A stretch of DNA of 64,000 nucleotides from Porphyra umbilicalis (lineage: Eukaryota; Rhodophyta; Bangiophyceae; Bangiales; Bangiaceae), in NCBI GenBank assembly GCA_002049455.2, contig KV918957.1, positions 62,001 to 126,000 on the forward strand, in the 5' to 3' direction. A program made the translations under genes and the position numbers. Shown here in pieces: positions 1-12,479 of the stretch. Every line of letters begins with the position of its first letter. Within the stretch, counting starts at the first letter, position 1. The notes below the pieces were generated by a model that was given only the letters and a program-made list of their open reading frames with translations, did no database searches and was not told where the DNA came from.

Positions 1-590
1 GTGTGCACTTTGTAGAGGCTGCTCATACCACGGGAGGAGGCACCTTTCCCGCCAGCGGACACGAAAGTGGGACCAGAAAACAGGTGGCCAAGGTCGTAGG
101 GCAGCCCACCTCTTCCCCGCCCCCCCCCCGCCTCCCCTGTTCGATTCCTCCGTCCTCCCCCCATGACATTCCAACAGATTATGAGACCCCCCTTCCATCG
201 ACAGTCGTGCCTGTACTGAGCGCCGCCGCCCCAGAGTACCCAGGTAGGTCGCTACTGTGATCGAGGACCAGTCGCCACGAAGCGCCGCAAGTAGCAGGGG
301 TGACAGTCAAGGGCGTAGGCTGCCCCGACAGTGAGCTATTCCTTTACTGTTCCCCGGTCCCTCGGCCGCTAGAAAGCGCTAAAGGCTGTGTAGGCATAGA
401 CCTACCCCCCCCCCCCTGATCACGTATGGGGCGCGACAAAAGTTGGCGCTACAACCGTTCTTGAAGAGAAATGGCTCAGAATTAAAGCGTCTCCTGTTGA
501 CCCAAGACCAAACAGGCACAGCTGGGCTCATTTCTGTTGTCGAAATTGCCATCCAACGAGCTGTTCGGCGAGCAGAGGTCATCCAAAAAC

Positions 591-625
591 GGCATCAATT
601 GACGCCCTGGGCATCAATTGATGCC
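591..625. repeat. Two tandem near-identical 16-bp palindromes
   Basis: GGCATCAATTGACGCC at 591-606 is followed after three bases by GGCATCAATTGATGCC at 610-625. The second copy is a perfect self-complementary palindrome and the first differs at one base. No function can be assigned. Confidence 0.6.
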
Positions 626-890
626 TGTGGTAGAATAGACACTAGACGGCGGGCCGTCGTGCACGTGATTGGGCATAAACTGCAACACAATTCCGTGAAA
701 CGGGCGTGAAGCGAGCACTGCTGTCTTCACGGCAACACGGCATGCATGAACGCGACGTGCTCAAAAGTCGGCTGCCAAAACGAGTAGATCAGATCACGCT
801 CGCATAGGCAGAAACTCACCGTGGGGAATGCAGCACTTCGACCAATCAGAAGAGCGGAAACGATCGCAACTGGAGGCTCAAGTTGACTTT

Positions 891-948
891 CGAGCACGTT
901 CACGTGCGCGAGATATAAAAAAATATCTCGCACACGTGAACGTGTTCG
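891..948. repeat. Long hairpin-forming inverted repeat
   Basis: Arms of 26 bp (891-916 and 923-948) pair at about 24 of 26 positions around a loop of six A residues. Each arm contains CACGTTCACGTG-like sequence and ends in an AT-rich stretch at the loop. It could be the core of a small foldback element or a transcribed stem-loop. No target duplication was identified. Confidence 0.65.
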
Positions 949-2177
949 GCCCAAGAGGGACGAATTGGCACATTTTGGCTCGTAACTCCTTCGTGTGCCA
1001 TAGCATCCGATCGGTCCGTGAAGGACGAATATGGTCCGCGTGATTCGCGTGTGATTGAAGCTGTGCGTTCTGATTGGCTAGCACTCGTCTGTGCACGCCA
1101 TACACGCGCCGTCTAGACGAGGCCTGAGACACGGAAGGGCGTTGCAAGACTTGTGCCCCGGTCTTCACGAGGTGTTCTGGGGGGGTAGGCAGTCAAGTTC
1201 TGTCAGACTTACGGCAACGGATTACTCGATCGCAGATCAGCTGTGGATCATCACTTCAAGTGCCATCAAGTGCGGTGGGCCCCGCACTGGAGCGATCGAG
1301 TTGCCTCAGTTATAAAGCAGGGTACCTGTGGATAAAATCTGGGAGCACGAAAGGCACGAAAACTCGAGAGCAAAAGCGGTGACGCAGCATCCCCACAAGC
1401 AACACCCCGACCAGGGGTGGTGCTCATAGACGCGCTGCGTCGTACCGGAAGCTGCGCCACCGCCCGCTAGCCGGTGCCGGCTACTGCTTCTATACCCTCA
1501 AACGGTGTCTGCACAGGCCCCACCCCCCCGCTCGTGGGCGTCCCCAGATGGGGGAGGGGGCCTTCGACAGGCACCCAACAGGCTGACAACAGGGGGGTAC
1601 GCGTCCACACCCCCCGGGTCCCAGCAACAATGCAAAGGCCCAGCGCCCTAGGGGCTACCGGGGCCCTCCGGCGCACGTACGTAGGCGCCGGTTCAAACAT
1701 CAAGACGAGGACGGGTCCTCCCCAAGCACGCCTAGCTGAGACCCCCACGAAGCGGACTTGAGGCTTTTCATGTGATTTCCACAGTTCCATCGCTGCTGGA
1801 AGGGATACCATTCGCGATTGGATCACTGTCGAGGATACAATCGGCACCACACTGGTCCACTCCGTAAACCCTTCGAACAGTTGGCTCAGTATCAGCCTTT
1901 CGACAGGCACACGAGATGAAAATCAAGCTCTTTCGGTCCAATCTCCCATCAAGGCCCTTCACAGAGCCTGTCCCATCCACGTGGACAGCTTCTTTCACGC
2001 AAAGAGAATGGGAGGCCTCTCAGATTCACTCGCAATTGCTAAAATGTTGCGACACTTGACTCCCCAGGTGGAGCTGCGCCATCGCGGAGGGAGCAACGCG
2101 CCCCCCGAATAAAATAACGAAAGAGGCAGCGAGAGCGCTGGACTCACGGGGTACTTGCAGTTATAGAAACAATATAT

Positions 2178-4977
2178 TTACGCTATCACCAAGGCTGCCA
2201 CTAGGTCGATGCCCTCGTCCACGCCCACAAGCTCACTATCTGAGTACTCGTCGTCCGACACATACTCCACCTCGTGCCGGGCGTTGAACGCATCCACGTG
2301 CCGCTTTGCATTGCACGCACGCTTCTTTGCCCATTGGCACATTTCTTCATCCGCGCGGGAGTCGCCGGCCACGGTGTCGCGCTGGGCGTCCTTGTTGCGC
2401 CACAAGCGCCAGTCATTCGGCCGCGTCGCCAGACGCGCCCCCGCCTTCTGGGATAGCATGCAGCGTTGGCCGTTGGCCAGCTCAGATGAGGCCCCCGGCT
2501 GGCGCTGCAGCGCGGCTTGCTCGACCAGCCGCTTGCACGCTCCGAGGAAGGAGTCGGCTGTCCAACGAGCCTGGGAGTAATGAAAGAAACCATGCCAGGC
2601 CTCCAGCGCCTGCTAAACGTAGGCACCCAGGGAGTCAAACCACCGCAAAAAGGCAGGCGCGTAGTGCGCGAAGGCGTGCAGTTTGGGAGTCACACTTAGC
2701 CAAGGGAAGGCCACTTGTAGGGGGGGCACCAAACCCCGCGCCAGTCGTGTAAACGACTCAATCTCGGTCAATGGAATGTCCGCAGCGGTGTTTAGCGTCC
2801 CGACAATTGCCGCCCAGTCGGTCCACCCAGTGCGCAGGGCGGCCAGTTTTCCTGTCGACAGGTACGGCGCCAATCCGGCACAAACCAGGGGGTACTTGGC
2901 GGTCAGCCGATGGCACTCGCGCCCCTCGAGAGCGCCACCTTGGTAGGGTGCGGGACTGACACGAATGTCCTCCAGCAGGGCACGCCCCAGAGCTTCCGCG
3001 GCTTCCAAGCAGGCGCCTGACCCCCCAGCCTCATGGCGGCCTCCAAACCCAAGTCGATTAACGTGAGGGTACCTCCTAACGTCGTGTAAAAGGGAATCAC
3101 AGAGACCTCGGAAGGGTCGACCGCCAGCAATGGACACTTGACAATCGAGAGATGTTGCAATGGGGATAACGGCAGTGTCAAGCTGTCGTTATCGCACGTC
3201 CGGTAGGCCATCATCGCGTCGAGGAATTTTTGACGCGTGCGCAGCCCAGTCGGAGGCGCCCCAGGCCGTTGGAGCGTGCCATACTTGGCAATCAACTCCG
3301 CGTGCAAGGGTCCCGGTCGTATAACGGCAGGGCAGAACACCAACGGGAAGCGCGCTGTAGCCCCCGCATGGCCGACCAGCGCCGACAAAATGGACAGGTC
3401 CCCTGTCCAGATGAGCCTTACAGCCCAGCGGGTACTCCCCACGACGACGCCTCGCTTGAGGGTCCGTTCCAGGTCCACCACCCACGGCCCAATCATTTTA
3501 TGAAGGGCAGTATTGTCATAGGCAATGCACGGCATTGTCAACATCAAGATGCTGTTAGGACGGCTATGAGGGCAGGCTTGATTGGCCACAGTAGCCACAA
3601 GCTTGGCAGTGGGCGTGCCACCCAGAGCAGTGGGCACAAATGCCGTCGTGTGCGCCATCTTAGCCCCCACTCCGTCCCGGACGAAGCGGTCCATCCATTG
3701 GTTTGACGACCACAGCCCCTCCGCCACGCTCTCGAGAGCGCTGTGGAAGTCCACCAAGTGGGCGCCTCGCTCGTCCGTCCGCACTTGCCGCCCCGGCTCG
3801 TTAGCCACCGCCGCCGCTGCCCCCCGCAGCGTCTCGCCACTGGAAAAGCAGCTATGGCGTCCACTAAACGCCCCCCGCAATTGGCTCCACTGCGCGCCGC
3901 TAATATTGCAGCGGAACGCAAGTAGGGCTTTAGACGAGGAGGCAAGCTGCCAGCCCCGCACACAGGGACAACTGAAAAGCCCCGTGATGCCTAGGCCTGC
4001 CGCAAGGTCCATTCATGGGCTAACGCGTAGGTAGAAGCCCAGTTGCCCATGATCCGGGCCTGCAGCCCCGTCAGAGGCTCAGCTCGTCGTCGGAGGTGGC
4101 AAACACCCACCGCTTTGCCCCGACCGTTTCGTACCCACACGTAAGTTCGGTTCACGCCGTTTTCGAAGGCCACGGAAATGTCCGGAGGTCTCTTGAAAGC
4201 CAGGTGGCGGTTAAGAAGGATTTCCAACGTCGTCAGCTCAGGCTCAGCCAACGAATCATACTTGTCAAGCAGCGCCGCTAAGTATCGCTCGGACGACTGC
4301 CACGAGAGGTCGGGAGGGATGACAAGAGACAGGCTCCCTGGCACAGCCACCGAGCCACGTGGAGTTGTGAGGGCGAGCCCCGGCTCCTCAGGACCGCACG
4401 GCTCTTGCAACGGCGAAGTGTCCGTTGCAGACGTGTCGCTTGCACCACATGCAATTTCCGATGCGTCCTGCTGGGACCCACCCGCGGGGTCCTCTGCCGC
4501 AGGCAGGAGAGGCGGGCCACACCGAGCGGGGGGGGGTACCGGCAGGTGCAAGGCGGTGGCCGCCGCCTCTGACAGCGCATGCAGTCCCGAGGGGGTGCCG
4601 AGGACCATTGCAGCACGCGGACCACCCGCCGCACCACATTCCTCCACTGGCACGGTGCTTGATGCAGAAAGTGTCTGGGCTTGACCCTCAACTCGGACGC
4701 GTTTAGCGGCCCTCTCAGAACTTGTCCTACACCCAGCACACACCTTAGTTCGGCCCGCTGGAGAAGAAGCGCGCTCCTGGTCCGCCTGGGCAGATGACCA
4801 GAGGTAGGGCATTATTCCCGGACCAGGCGTGTACTTGGCAGAGGATGTGCTAGCGGCGGGATGCCGCTGGCTTGTGCATGCCTCCAATTGCTTGGACATC
4901 CTTGCACGGGGAAGGCAGCGGGGGATGGCGCATGAGTTGCATGTGTACCCCAATGACAACTCCAAAAGCAAGCACAC
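2178..4977 (-). pseudogene. Decayed transposase-like gene, unplaced family, copy 1
   Basis: Reading on the minus strand, three frames carry consecutive parts of one protein. The parts are 4977-3991 (N-terminal, with a CAGC cysteine motif in a low-complexity region), 4012-2903 (central) and 3137-2178 (C-terminal). The centre and C-terminus match the copy at 16393-18372: DP..IS.MPLH-type sequence, GALEGREC, FPWLSVTPKLHAFAHYAP and LEAWHG occur in the same order. A frame change lies near position 3010, and a stop codon (around 2613-2615) interrupts the last block where copy 2 reads YSEQGLEAWH. The protein ends in an acidic tail. The TPKLH...EAWH layout recalls DDE-type eukaryotic transposases, but I cannot name the superfamily. 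The break between the first two blocks could be an intron or decay. No terminal repeats were found. Confidence 0.6.
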
Positions 4978-7900
4978 GCGAGCGCCGAGCGTTACGGCTC
5001 CTCCCCAGCATCGCCGACTCAGAGTGAGCTTCTAAATCAGCAGGTAGGTGGGAGACCGTGCACAAGTACTCGTCTGCGGCCGCTCCGGGTGGGAGGAAGG
5101 CCCGAGAGCAAAGTCCCCAAATAAAAGGCATCGGCCGCCCGGTGATGGGGTGGGTGATGCCCTTTACTTTATCTGTTAGGTCAAGCAACACATTGCGATC
5201 AAGAAAACGATGCAGGACATACGGAAAGAAGAAAAAAGATGAATAGAAGCCGTGCCAACGTTAGGAACACTGTCCACCCCATCAGGAACTGAATGGCAGC
5301 ACGCCCGCATGCTATCCCAGGCTCAAAGGGATGCCCAGCCGGCGCGCATTCCAATCATACCTTCAAATGCTCATGCCGCTGACTGCTTCACGCTGCTTCA
5401 TCGGGATCGGCGGGGGCGGCCGGGTACGGACCTCGGACACACGCCCTCGTTGTCGCCGTCCATGGATGTCGATGCTTGGACAGAGCGCCTTCAAAGAGTG
5501 ACAGGACAAGCAGCAGCACGTCGAAGACACGGTTGGTAATGGGGGGTCCCAGCGGGGCGAGGGGAGTGTGGGGTGCCTGTTGTAGGCGATGGTGACGGCG
5601 ACGGTCCGTGCGACACGGGCCGCGGCGACAGCGGCGTCATAGGTGGTCAAATTACGCCTCGTGCTGTAAGAATGTGACATACGTGGCACCGATTTAGCGA
5701 AATTGTTTCAAGCCAGATGTCCGACCTTAACTAAAGGTGGATCTCACGCATTAAAACGTCTGGCGGCGACGCATGTTCAAGCCCACCAGAGACGGACGTC
5801 ATCGCACCCATTGCCGATTGTTTCGCTATAGAGAGAACCACCAACTCGCAAGCTTTCAGTCGATGCGCGTCGTTCCGATGTGTGGACTGTATTCTGGAGC
5901 TTTGTCGTGCGTGCAGAAAAAGTAGGGTGCCGGTTTTGCAGTACTTTTTGCGCTCTCATTGACGCCATGCTTACATGATGGGCATGTGAGGCGTGCTTGA
6001 CTAGGGAAAGTTGTAAGCATGTACATGAAGAGCCTTACAGCCTATCAGAAGTCGAAACTGAGCATTGCGGAAGCGCTGGCGGTCGGGACCGAAACTGAAG
6101 CGCCGGCCCTTGGACTCGGCCGTATCTGGTCGCACAGATTTTGAAGCGGGGGCTACTATTTGATTGCATGTTTTTTTTTTCGTCTCATGCAAGCCAGTCG
6201 GCTTGATCCGCCCTATCAGTTTGAGTGGACTGTATTTATCATCTGGATCATTGTTGCAACGGCTTGTGCTGAGCTGGAAACCGGACACAGCGCTTCACCA
6301 GTATCGCGCGACCCACGCGCATTCCGGCGCTTCTCGCACTCACAGCCCCATTTTGTCAGAGTACCGCCGGAACTCCCATATCTGTCATCTGAGGGACTTT
6401 TGCCCCTGGAGGACTAGTTCCGACGCTCCCACATCGTTTTTGGGACAGGTTTTAGTGCATGAGATATACCTTTAGGCGTGCACGCGGGTCGGCCCGTCAA
6501 ATCACACAACAACCGCAACGTGGCGCCGCCCGGCTCACCACCCGGCCACGCGCAACCCAGCCAATCAGACGCCGCGCGCGGTCCCACCACACCACCGCGG
6601 CTCGTCATTGGCCACTGCCAAGGGCCCCCATCTCACCGTGCGCGAGGTTCACGCCATGGCTGACAGTGGCAAGAATCGTAGATTCACAGTACCTTAAAAG
6701 CGGGACACATAATGCGCAATGACTGTATGCGTCTGTCACCTGTTTTTGAAACTCGTCCCAGTTCTTGGCAAATCGGGCTCGTGTGGGAAATCCCAAGTGT
6801 ATATATATGAAATCGGGCTCAAGGGGATGCTCCGGAACCGCCAACGGCGCAGTTCACTAGTTTTTATACCAGCATAGGTAGCCCCCCAAGAAGCGGAAGG
6901 CTAGTAGCGAAGCTTCTTTCAACTGGTTGACGGAACTGTTCTGGAGCGACGTGTGTTCAGGACATTAGCCGCGGGGTGGTACAGTGCAGGCGCGGGCGCG
7001 GGCACGGCGTCCACAGAAAAGACGTCAAGCGCCAGATGTGGCGCTTTCCTTTAGAGTTCTCAGTTTTTTGGTGCAGTGCCGAACGGAGCCAGAGGCATTC
7101 AAAGGTCGAGGCCTCCAGGGCCGCTTGGTTCAAAAGAAGCCTACCAATCCATGCGGACTGCCCCTGAGAGAGCGATTTCGTGCAATGCACTCGGTCCTGG
7201 TCGAACGTACCTGACATTTGCTCTTGGACAGATACAAGCGCTACGTCACAATGAGAGAAGCATGAAGATCGCAGGGAGCACCATCAGAAACAGCACGTCA
7301 AAGAGCATAACGTGTTTGTCTTATCTTGCAAACTCGTCAAGCCTCATAAGATGAGAATTCTAAAATAAAGCGCCACAGATGGTGGTGCCCATGTACCCCT
7401 CAGTGGAGAACTTCTCGGCTTCTGGTGTTTGGCTGTTGATGCCCACCTCCCTTGAGAGCAAACCCTGCAACGTCGGCCCCAAGTCATATTTGCGAAATGT
7501 GGCTCAACGTGGCGCAAACGTGTCTCATTATTAAGGAAATGAGGCCGGCACGCTCCCGCACCAACGTCTCCGACTCAAATTAGACTTCATTTCAACCAAA
7601 ATCAAATGACGTATGTACAACGCATATGTCGCTTTCAATAATGGGGCCTGAGCCCCATTCCCGACCGGAAATGGGGCCGGTCCGAAGCCGACTCCATTCT
7701 TCTACGCTCTGTCATTGGTCGTACGATTCCAAACAGTTTAGAAGATAGCACGCTTGAGCGAGCAACGTGTGGGCCCGCGATCAGCCGTGGTTTTCAACAA
7801 TCATTTGGAAACCAGAAAATATCGATACGGACCACTTCTCTCGAAAGCAGACCCACGGCTCTCGCGAGATATGTTGGTTACGGCGTGCACAGAGAAAGAC

Positions 7901-8677
7901 GCTGTGGATCTTTTTGCGTCTGCGTGAGGCCCACGCATCGCTCGCAGAGCAATCTGAGAGGGGTGGGGCTGTCAACCCAGGTGTGCTGCGCCTGCGTGGG
8001 GCCTCCCTGGGGGCCCATGCGCAGGGAGGTCGCGGCGCGAGGGCGGCGCGGGACATCGACAGCGCCGTGTGGACGGGCGAGATCGGGCCGGTCGCCGAGC
8101 GACCGCTATTGGGGCGCCCTGACAGGAGCTTAAGGGGGACCTGCAGCCTGAACGGTCGCGCCTGGATGGCAGGGGCCGCGATCGGCACCGTATGGAGGGG
8201 GGTTGCCGCGCAGCCACCGTGCCTCAGTGGCAGTGGCGCACGCACGAGCGGCGCCTGCGGGATGTGGTGGCGGGGCATCCCGGCGTGCATCAGCGGTGGG
8301 GGGGTGCGCTGGGGTGGCTGTCCGCAGTGGTCGGCCGGACACGTCATTTAGAGGACGGCACGGGCCGCACGCTGATTGCCACCGCCGTCGTCACCCCCAT
8401 CCCGCTGCCGCCAATTTTTGCCCACCCACCACATCCGTGAGCACGGCCGATGCGACCCCTCCTCCATCGCGCCGGCCACGCGCTCCGCTCGCAGCGCTGG
8501 GCTCCCTCCCACTGCCCTTCCCTCCTCGATCTCGCTGTTCACGCGCGCTGCTCGCACCGTTCGTCCCCCCTCCCCCCGCCTCCTCTCTTTCGGCGACGTA
8601 CTAGGCGCCCCTGCTGCTCTTCCCCATTCTCCCCCCGCGGGCCACGGGGTCCGGTCGTCTGCGTCCCTTCTCTGAGT
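4978..8677. other. Region without a supported gene
   Basis: Only short frames occur on both strands. The longest pair (about 190 codons each, near 7.77-8.35 kb on opposite strands) mirror each other in GC-rich sequence and have no recognisable domain. The stretch 8350-8660 is pyrimidine-rich sequence just upstream of the PIF/Harbinger reading frame and may be its 5' untranslated region. No RNA gene or clear transposon end was seen. Confidence 0.5.
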
Positions 8678-10648
8678 ATGGATGTCGAGGAGGAAGAGGT
8701 CGCGTCCACCGCCGCCCCACTGGCCGAGGCCGACGGCGCGGACGTTGCTGCTGTGGTGCAGGCGCGCATCAATGTGCTCATGCCGGCGTGCCGACGCGCG
8801 CGCGCCAAGCGCATCGCCTGACGATGGCTCTATCGTGGCTCCACCGCGGGGCGCCGTGGCAACAAGCGCCGCGACTTTGCGGCCGGTGTGCACGCCATTT
8901 TACGAGACTACTTCTTTGTCGGCGGGCTGCTTTCTGTCTACGATGACCGGGACTTTGAGACGCGGTTCCGTGTCCCGCGCGCCGTCTTTTGGCGCATCTT
9001 TTTGGCTGTCAAGGACGAGCCTTTCTTCCAACAATACAGTAATGCGACGGGCAAGCTACAAGCGCATCCACTGCAGAAGGTGGTCGCAGCCTTTCGCGTG
9101 GCCGACGGCGAGGAAGCCGACTCAGCGCAGCGGGCCCAGATCCGTCGTCAAAAGCACGTCTGATTTTGCCTGTTTTGAGCCTCATGGAGGCCCGTGTTCC
9201 TGTTTGATGAAACAGAATTCATGTGTAAAAAACAGATCGACCCCCCTTGACAGGCTCTCAGAGGCTATCCCATGCGAGGTCCTTGCATCTTTGTGATTGC
9301 GAGAACAGGAATTGTTCCTCACTCCACACATCGCGCCTGCTAGCAGGGCCATAGATGCTTCTCCGTCTCTATCTCTTTTTGGAAGGGTGAAGCGTATACG
9401 TCTGATGCTGCGTCTCTCTTTTTGCGAGTGGAGATGCATCTATCCCGGCGAACAGATGATTTTGGCGCCTTTCTGGAAAAAAGCAGCCTTGACAAAGCCC
9501 CAGGGCGGTTTGCAGATTATCTGTTCGTCCCAAAACACCCAAAAGCAGACGTGCTCTTGACGACGGTTGTAGGCCCGCTGCGCAGTGGACGAGTACGTGC
9601 GCCTCTCCCGGATTATGATCGCCAGGTCGACCAAGTTGCTAATGGAGGTTATTGTCAAGCAATGGGGACTTACCTACCTGCGACGGCCGAACCAAGAGGA
9701 GCTCAGCACCATTGTGGAGCGCAACTCGGAGCGCAGGATGCCGGGGTGCATGGGCCCCTTCGACTGTTGCCACTAGGAGTGGCACCAGTGCCCGACGGGG
9801 ATGGTCGGGGCATATCAGAGTCGCAAAGGAAAGAGGGGCATCGTCATAGAAGCTGTGTCGTCATAGAAACTGTGTGTGCCGATGATCTGTGGATGTGGCA
9901 CCAGCTTGTAGGGGCCCCCGGCAGTCTTCACGACATCAACGTCACGCAGCAGTCGCCGCTGTACCTAGACGTCACTGGCGGCCGGTGGCCGCCGCGCGGC
10001 ACGCCCTTTACTATCGATGGCAGCACCCGCACGCTACTCTACTACCTTGCCGACGAGATTTACCCGCGCTACGCTTTTCTGATGTCGCCGCACCCCAGGC
10101 CGTCTGCGGAGGAGCAGAAGACGTTCATCCGCCTCCAAGAGGCCATCTGGGAGAACGTGGAGCGGCTCTTTGGCGTATTGATGAAGCGCTTTCGTGTTGC
10201 GCTCCACCCTGGGCGGTACCGCTCTTTGTCGCGGCTGGTAACGACCTACAAGGCCATGTGCATTCTGCACAACGTGTGTGTGGAGAGTCGACGAAGCAAC
10301 TTCATGAGTCGCCGTCGACGTGCGTCGGGAGGTGATGATGGGACTGGCTGCGGCGTAAGTGGCAATGCTAGCGGCAAATCAGATGGTGGGGAAGGACAGA
10401 GCGGAGGGGCACCAGCTGGCGGCACTGCTGCCGCTGGGAAACTTGCACCCGGCCGCGGCAGCGCTGGTGGCGTCGGCGGTATCATTGCTTCCACCGGAGC
10501 TCCAGCACCTGGCGGTGGCGTCGGCGACGTCGCTGCGGTAATGGACAACATTGACGCCGTCAACACCGCGTCCCCTGCTCTGAAACCCGGAGCCCACCCG
10601 CCTGCAGTCGGCATGAATGCCATTTTAGATGCTTGGGCTGAGACATAG
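8678..10648 (+). pseudogene. Broken PIF/Harbinger-type transposase
   Basis: The product would be a DDE-superfamily nuclease that cuts and pastes its own element. An ATG at 8678 begins MDVEEEEVAS. The same frame resumes past a TGA (8819-8821) with RRGNKRRDFAAGVHAILRDY and FETRFRVPRAVFWRIF, typical of the N-terminal part of the family. It continues to ADS at 9125, where a MITE is inserted, and picks up at DEYVRLSR after 9585. The first catalytic Asp lies in GPFDCCH. The following Trp position is a TAG (9774-9776). A 17-bp tandem duplication at 9842-9875 then shifts the frame. The last block has the second Asp in GSLHDINV and the Glu in ENVERLFGVLMKRF, followed by YKAMCILHNVC. The tail (from about 10300) is Gly/Ala-rich and uncertain. 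At least three breaks plus the MITE make this copy inactive. Confidence 0.85.
9126..9582. mobile_element. 457-bp MITE inserted in the Harbinger transposase
   Basis: The ends are perfect inverted repeats (CGCAGCGGGCC ... GGCCCGCTGCG). Similarity continues inward for about 45 bp, including GTCGTCAAAAGCACGTCTG against the complement of CAGACGTGCTCTTGACGAC. A 3-bp direct repeat CAG flanks it (9123-9125 and 9583-9585). Removing the insert and one CAG restores ADSVDEYVRL, the sequence expected of a PIF/Harbinger transposase, so the borders are well supported. The element has no coding capacity of its own. Confidence 0.85.
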
Positions 10649-11120
10649 AACGTGGCGGAAGATGAAAGTCTGCGAGCCGACCTGACTGCGGACATTCTGC
10701 GCGACCGGGGCGAACTGCTTGCTTCGTACATTGGGTGCCGTGATGTCGGGCATATTAGAGTGGACACAAAGGTTTTTTGTTCCCACTAGGCAGGTATGTT
10801 TGATCCTATACACCTTTGTGACGATCGTGTAAACAGCGGGAGGCTGCCAGCGCCGTTAGCACCGAACGGGTGGCACTCGAGGGCGGCGGGGCATCCTTCG
10901 GGCTTCTGTAGCCGCGGTTGTCGCTAAAGGCCGCCCCCGCCGGCCCGCGGCGGCCTCCAAACGGTGGTGACCCGTGGTGACGAAGGCGCACTCGACTCCC
11001 GCGACGGCGTCTGCGCAGCGCCTGCAGGCGATTCCCGACGGCAGGTCGCCGACGCCGCCGTCGACGCCGCCCCCGTCACTGACCCCGCGCCACATGCGAG
11101 GCCACTCTACACGCAGCCGT
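10649..11120. other. Region without a supported gene
   Basis: This is the stretch downstream of the Harbinger frame. Alternative frames in GC-rich sequence overlap on both strands and none has a recognisable domain. Confidence 0.45.
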
Positions 11121-11798
11121 CGCCGCCGGCGCGTGCCGACGGCCAACTGTGTGTCGGCAGCGGCGGCATGGGGCGCGACCGAGTCGTTTGTGGCGGTGGC
11201 AGGCAGCTGCAGCGGTCCGGCCGCCGCCGCCGCCACCCCCGCCGCCGCTGCCGCCGCCCCCGCCGCCGCCGCCGCCGCCGCCCCGACCGCCACCGCCGTC
11301 GCCGCTGCCGCCGCAGCCGCGGGCGTAGCCGCCGCCGTCGCCGCTCATAGCGCAATTGAGCGCGACCGACGCCGCCTCTTGCGCTTGGGAGGCGTCGAGG
11401 CTGGCGGAGAGCGTAGGTGCGGCGACGGGGGGGAAGGTGGCGGCTTCGCCGCGGCGGCTACCGGGGGGAACGTCGCAGAGGTGATAGGCAGCAGCAGCGG
11501 GCCACCGCCGCCGCCGCCCTCCCCGCTGCCGCTGCCGCCCCCGCCGCCGTCACCGCTGCCGCCGTCGCAGCTGTCAATGCAGCCGCCACCGCAACTGTCG
11601 CCACCGCTGTCACCGCTAAGGTCGTTGCTGAGAGCCACCAACGCCGCCCACTGCGCTTGGGTGGCGTCGAGGCAGGCTGCGAGCACACGTGCGGCGGCTG
11701 GAGGGTAGGCAGCGGCCGCGCCGCGGCGGCCACCGGTGGGTACGTCACGAAGGTGGCTAGCAGCGGCTGCGGACCGGCCACCGCCGCCGCCGCCGCCC

Positions 11799-11832
<34 letters not shown>

Positions 11833-11990
11833 CGCCGCTGACGCCGTCGCAGCCGCCCGTGCAGCCGCCGCCGCAGCTGCTGTCGCCGCTAAAGGCGCCG
11901 TTTACAGCCACCGACGCCGCCCACTGCGCTTGGGCGGCGTCAAGGCTGGCGGTGAGGTGGAACCGATCGTCAGATACGGCATGGGGGACC
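11121..11990. repeat. Tandem array of about 275-bp units with embedded (GCC)n runs
   Basis: A conserved anchor GCGCTTGGGxGGCGTC occurs at 11381, 11653 and 11936, giving periods of 272 and 283 bp. A partial first unit is recognisable from about 11121. Each unit combines about 150 bp of unique GC-rich sequence with a long (CCG/GCC)n run (about 11216-11340, 11497-11570, 11780-11840). Frames are open on both strands because the units lack A/T-rich codons. On the minus strand the units would encode an Ala/Asp segment followed by poly-Gly. I treat it as a non-coding minisatellite, with a repeat protein as the weaker alternative. Confidence 0.65.
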
Positions 11991-12479
11991 CTGATTGACA
12001 GGGTGGCCCGATGCCTCCCGTTCGTGATCCTGGCTGATTGAGGGTCGTTTGCATGTTTGTGTCCATTGTATGATTTACAGTAAGGGGGTCCACTGTTATG
12101 GATCCACGAATCTCCCCTTGGAAAGGCTACTGTGTGGAATTCGGGGCCCTTCTGGCCCGTCTGCTCGGATCGCATAACGGGACAGCGGGGCGCCCATGGC
12201 CCGGCTTCCTGACCGAAAAAATCAACTGCGTTGTTGCGACCCTCCTCCCCCTTCGAGCCTTCGAGTGTTCTCGTGGGTGACCGTGTCACCGGGTGACAGT
12301 AGAGCAGAACGCGTGGGCGAGGTCCCTCAACTGGGTAGGTGTCTATCTGCTTCTGTGGGCTGGGGAGACACGTATTTTCATGCGAAAAGAGCCACAAAAG
12401 GGTGATCAGCGCTTTCAGTGAACACCAGGACTACATGCGCGTATGGTGGGCGCGCATGGAGCTGCTCTTCTCCTCGTAG

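Larger units (their letters stand above)
1..2177. other. Region without a supported gene
   Basis: Only short overlapping open frames occur here, on both strands, and none resembles a known protein. Visible structures are the tandem palindromes at 591-625 and a long hairpin at 891-948, listed separately. Homopolymer C runs occur near 119-128 and 406-417. Confidence 0.6.

Noticed and set aside
8819-8821. In-frame TGA in the Harbinger gene (and another at 59936) as a sign of stop-codon reassignment
   Set aside because: The interruptions in the transposons use all three stops, and the host genes end with ordinary TAA, TGA or TAG at the expected lengths. Decay is the simpler explanation.
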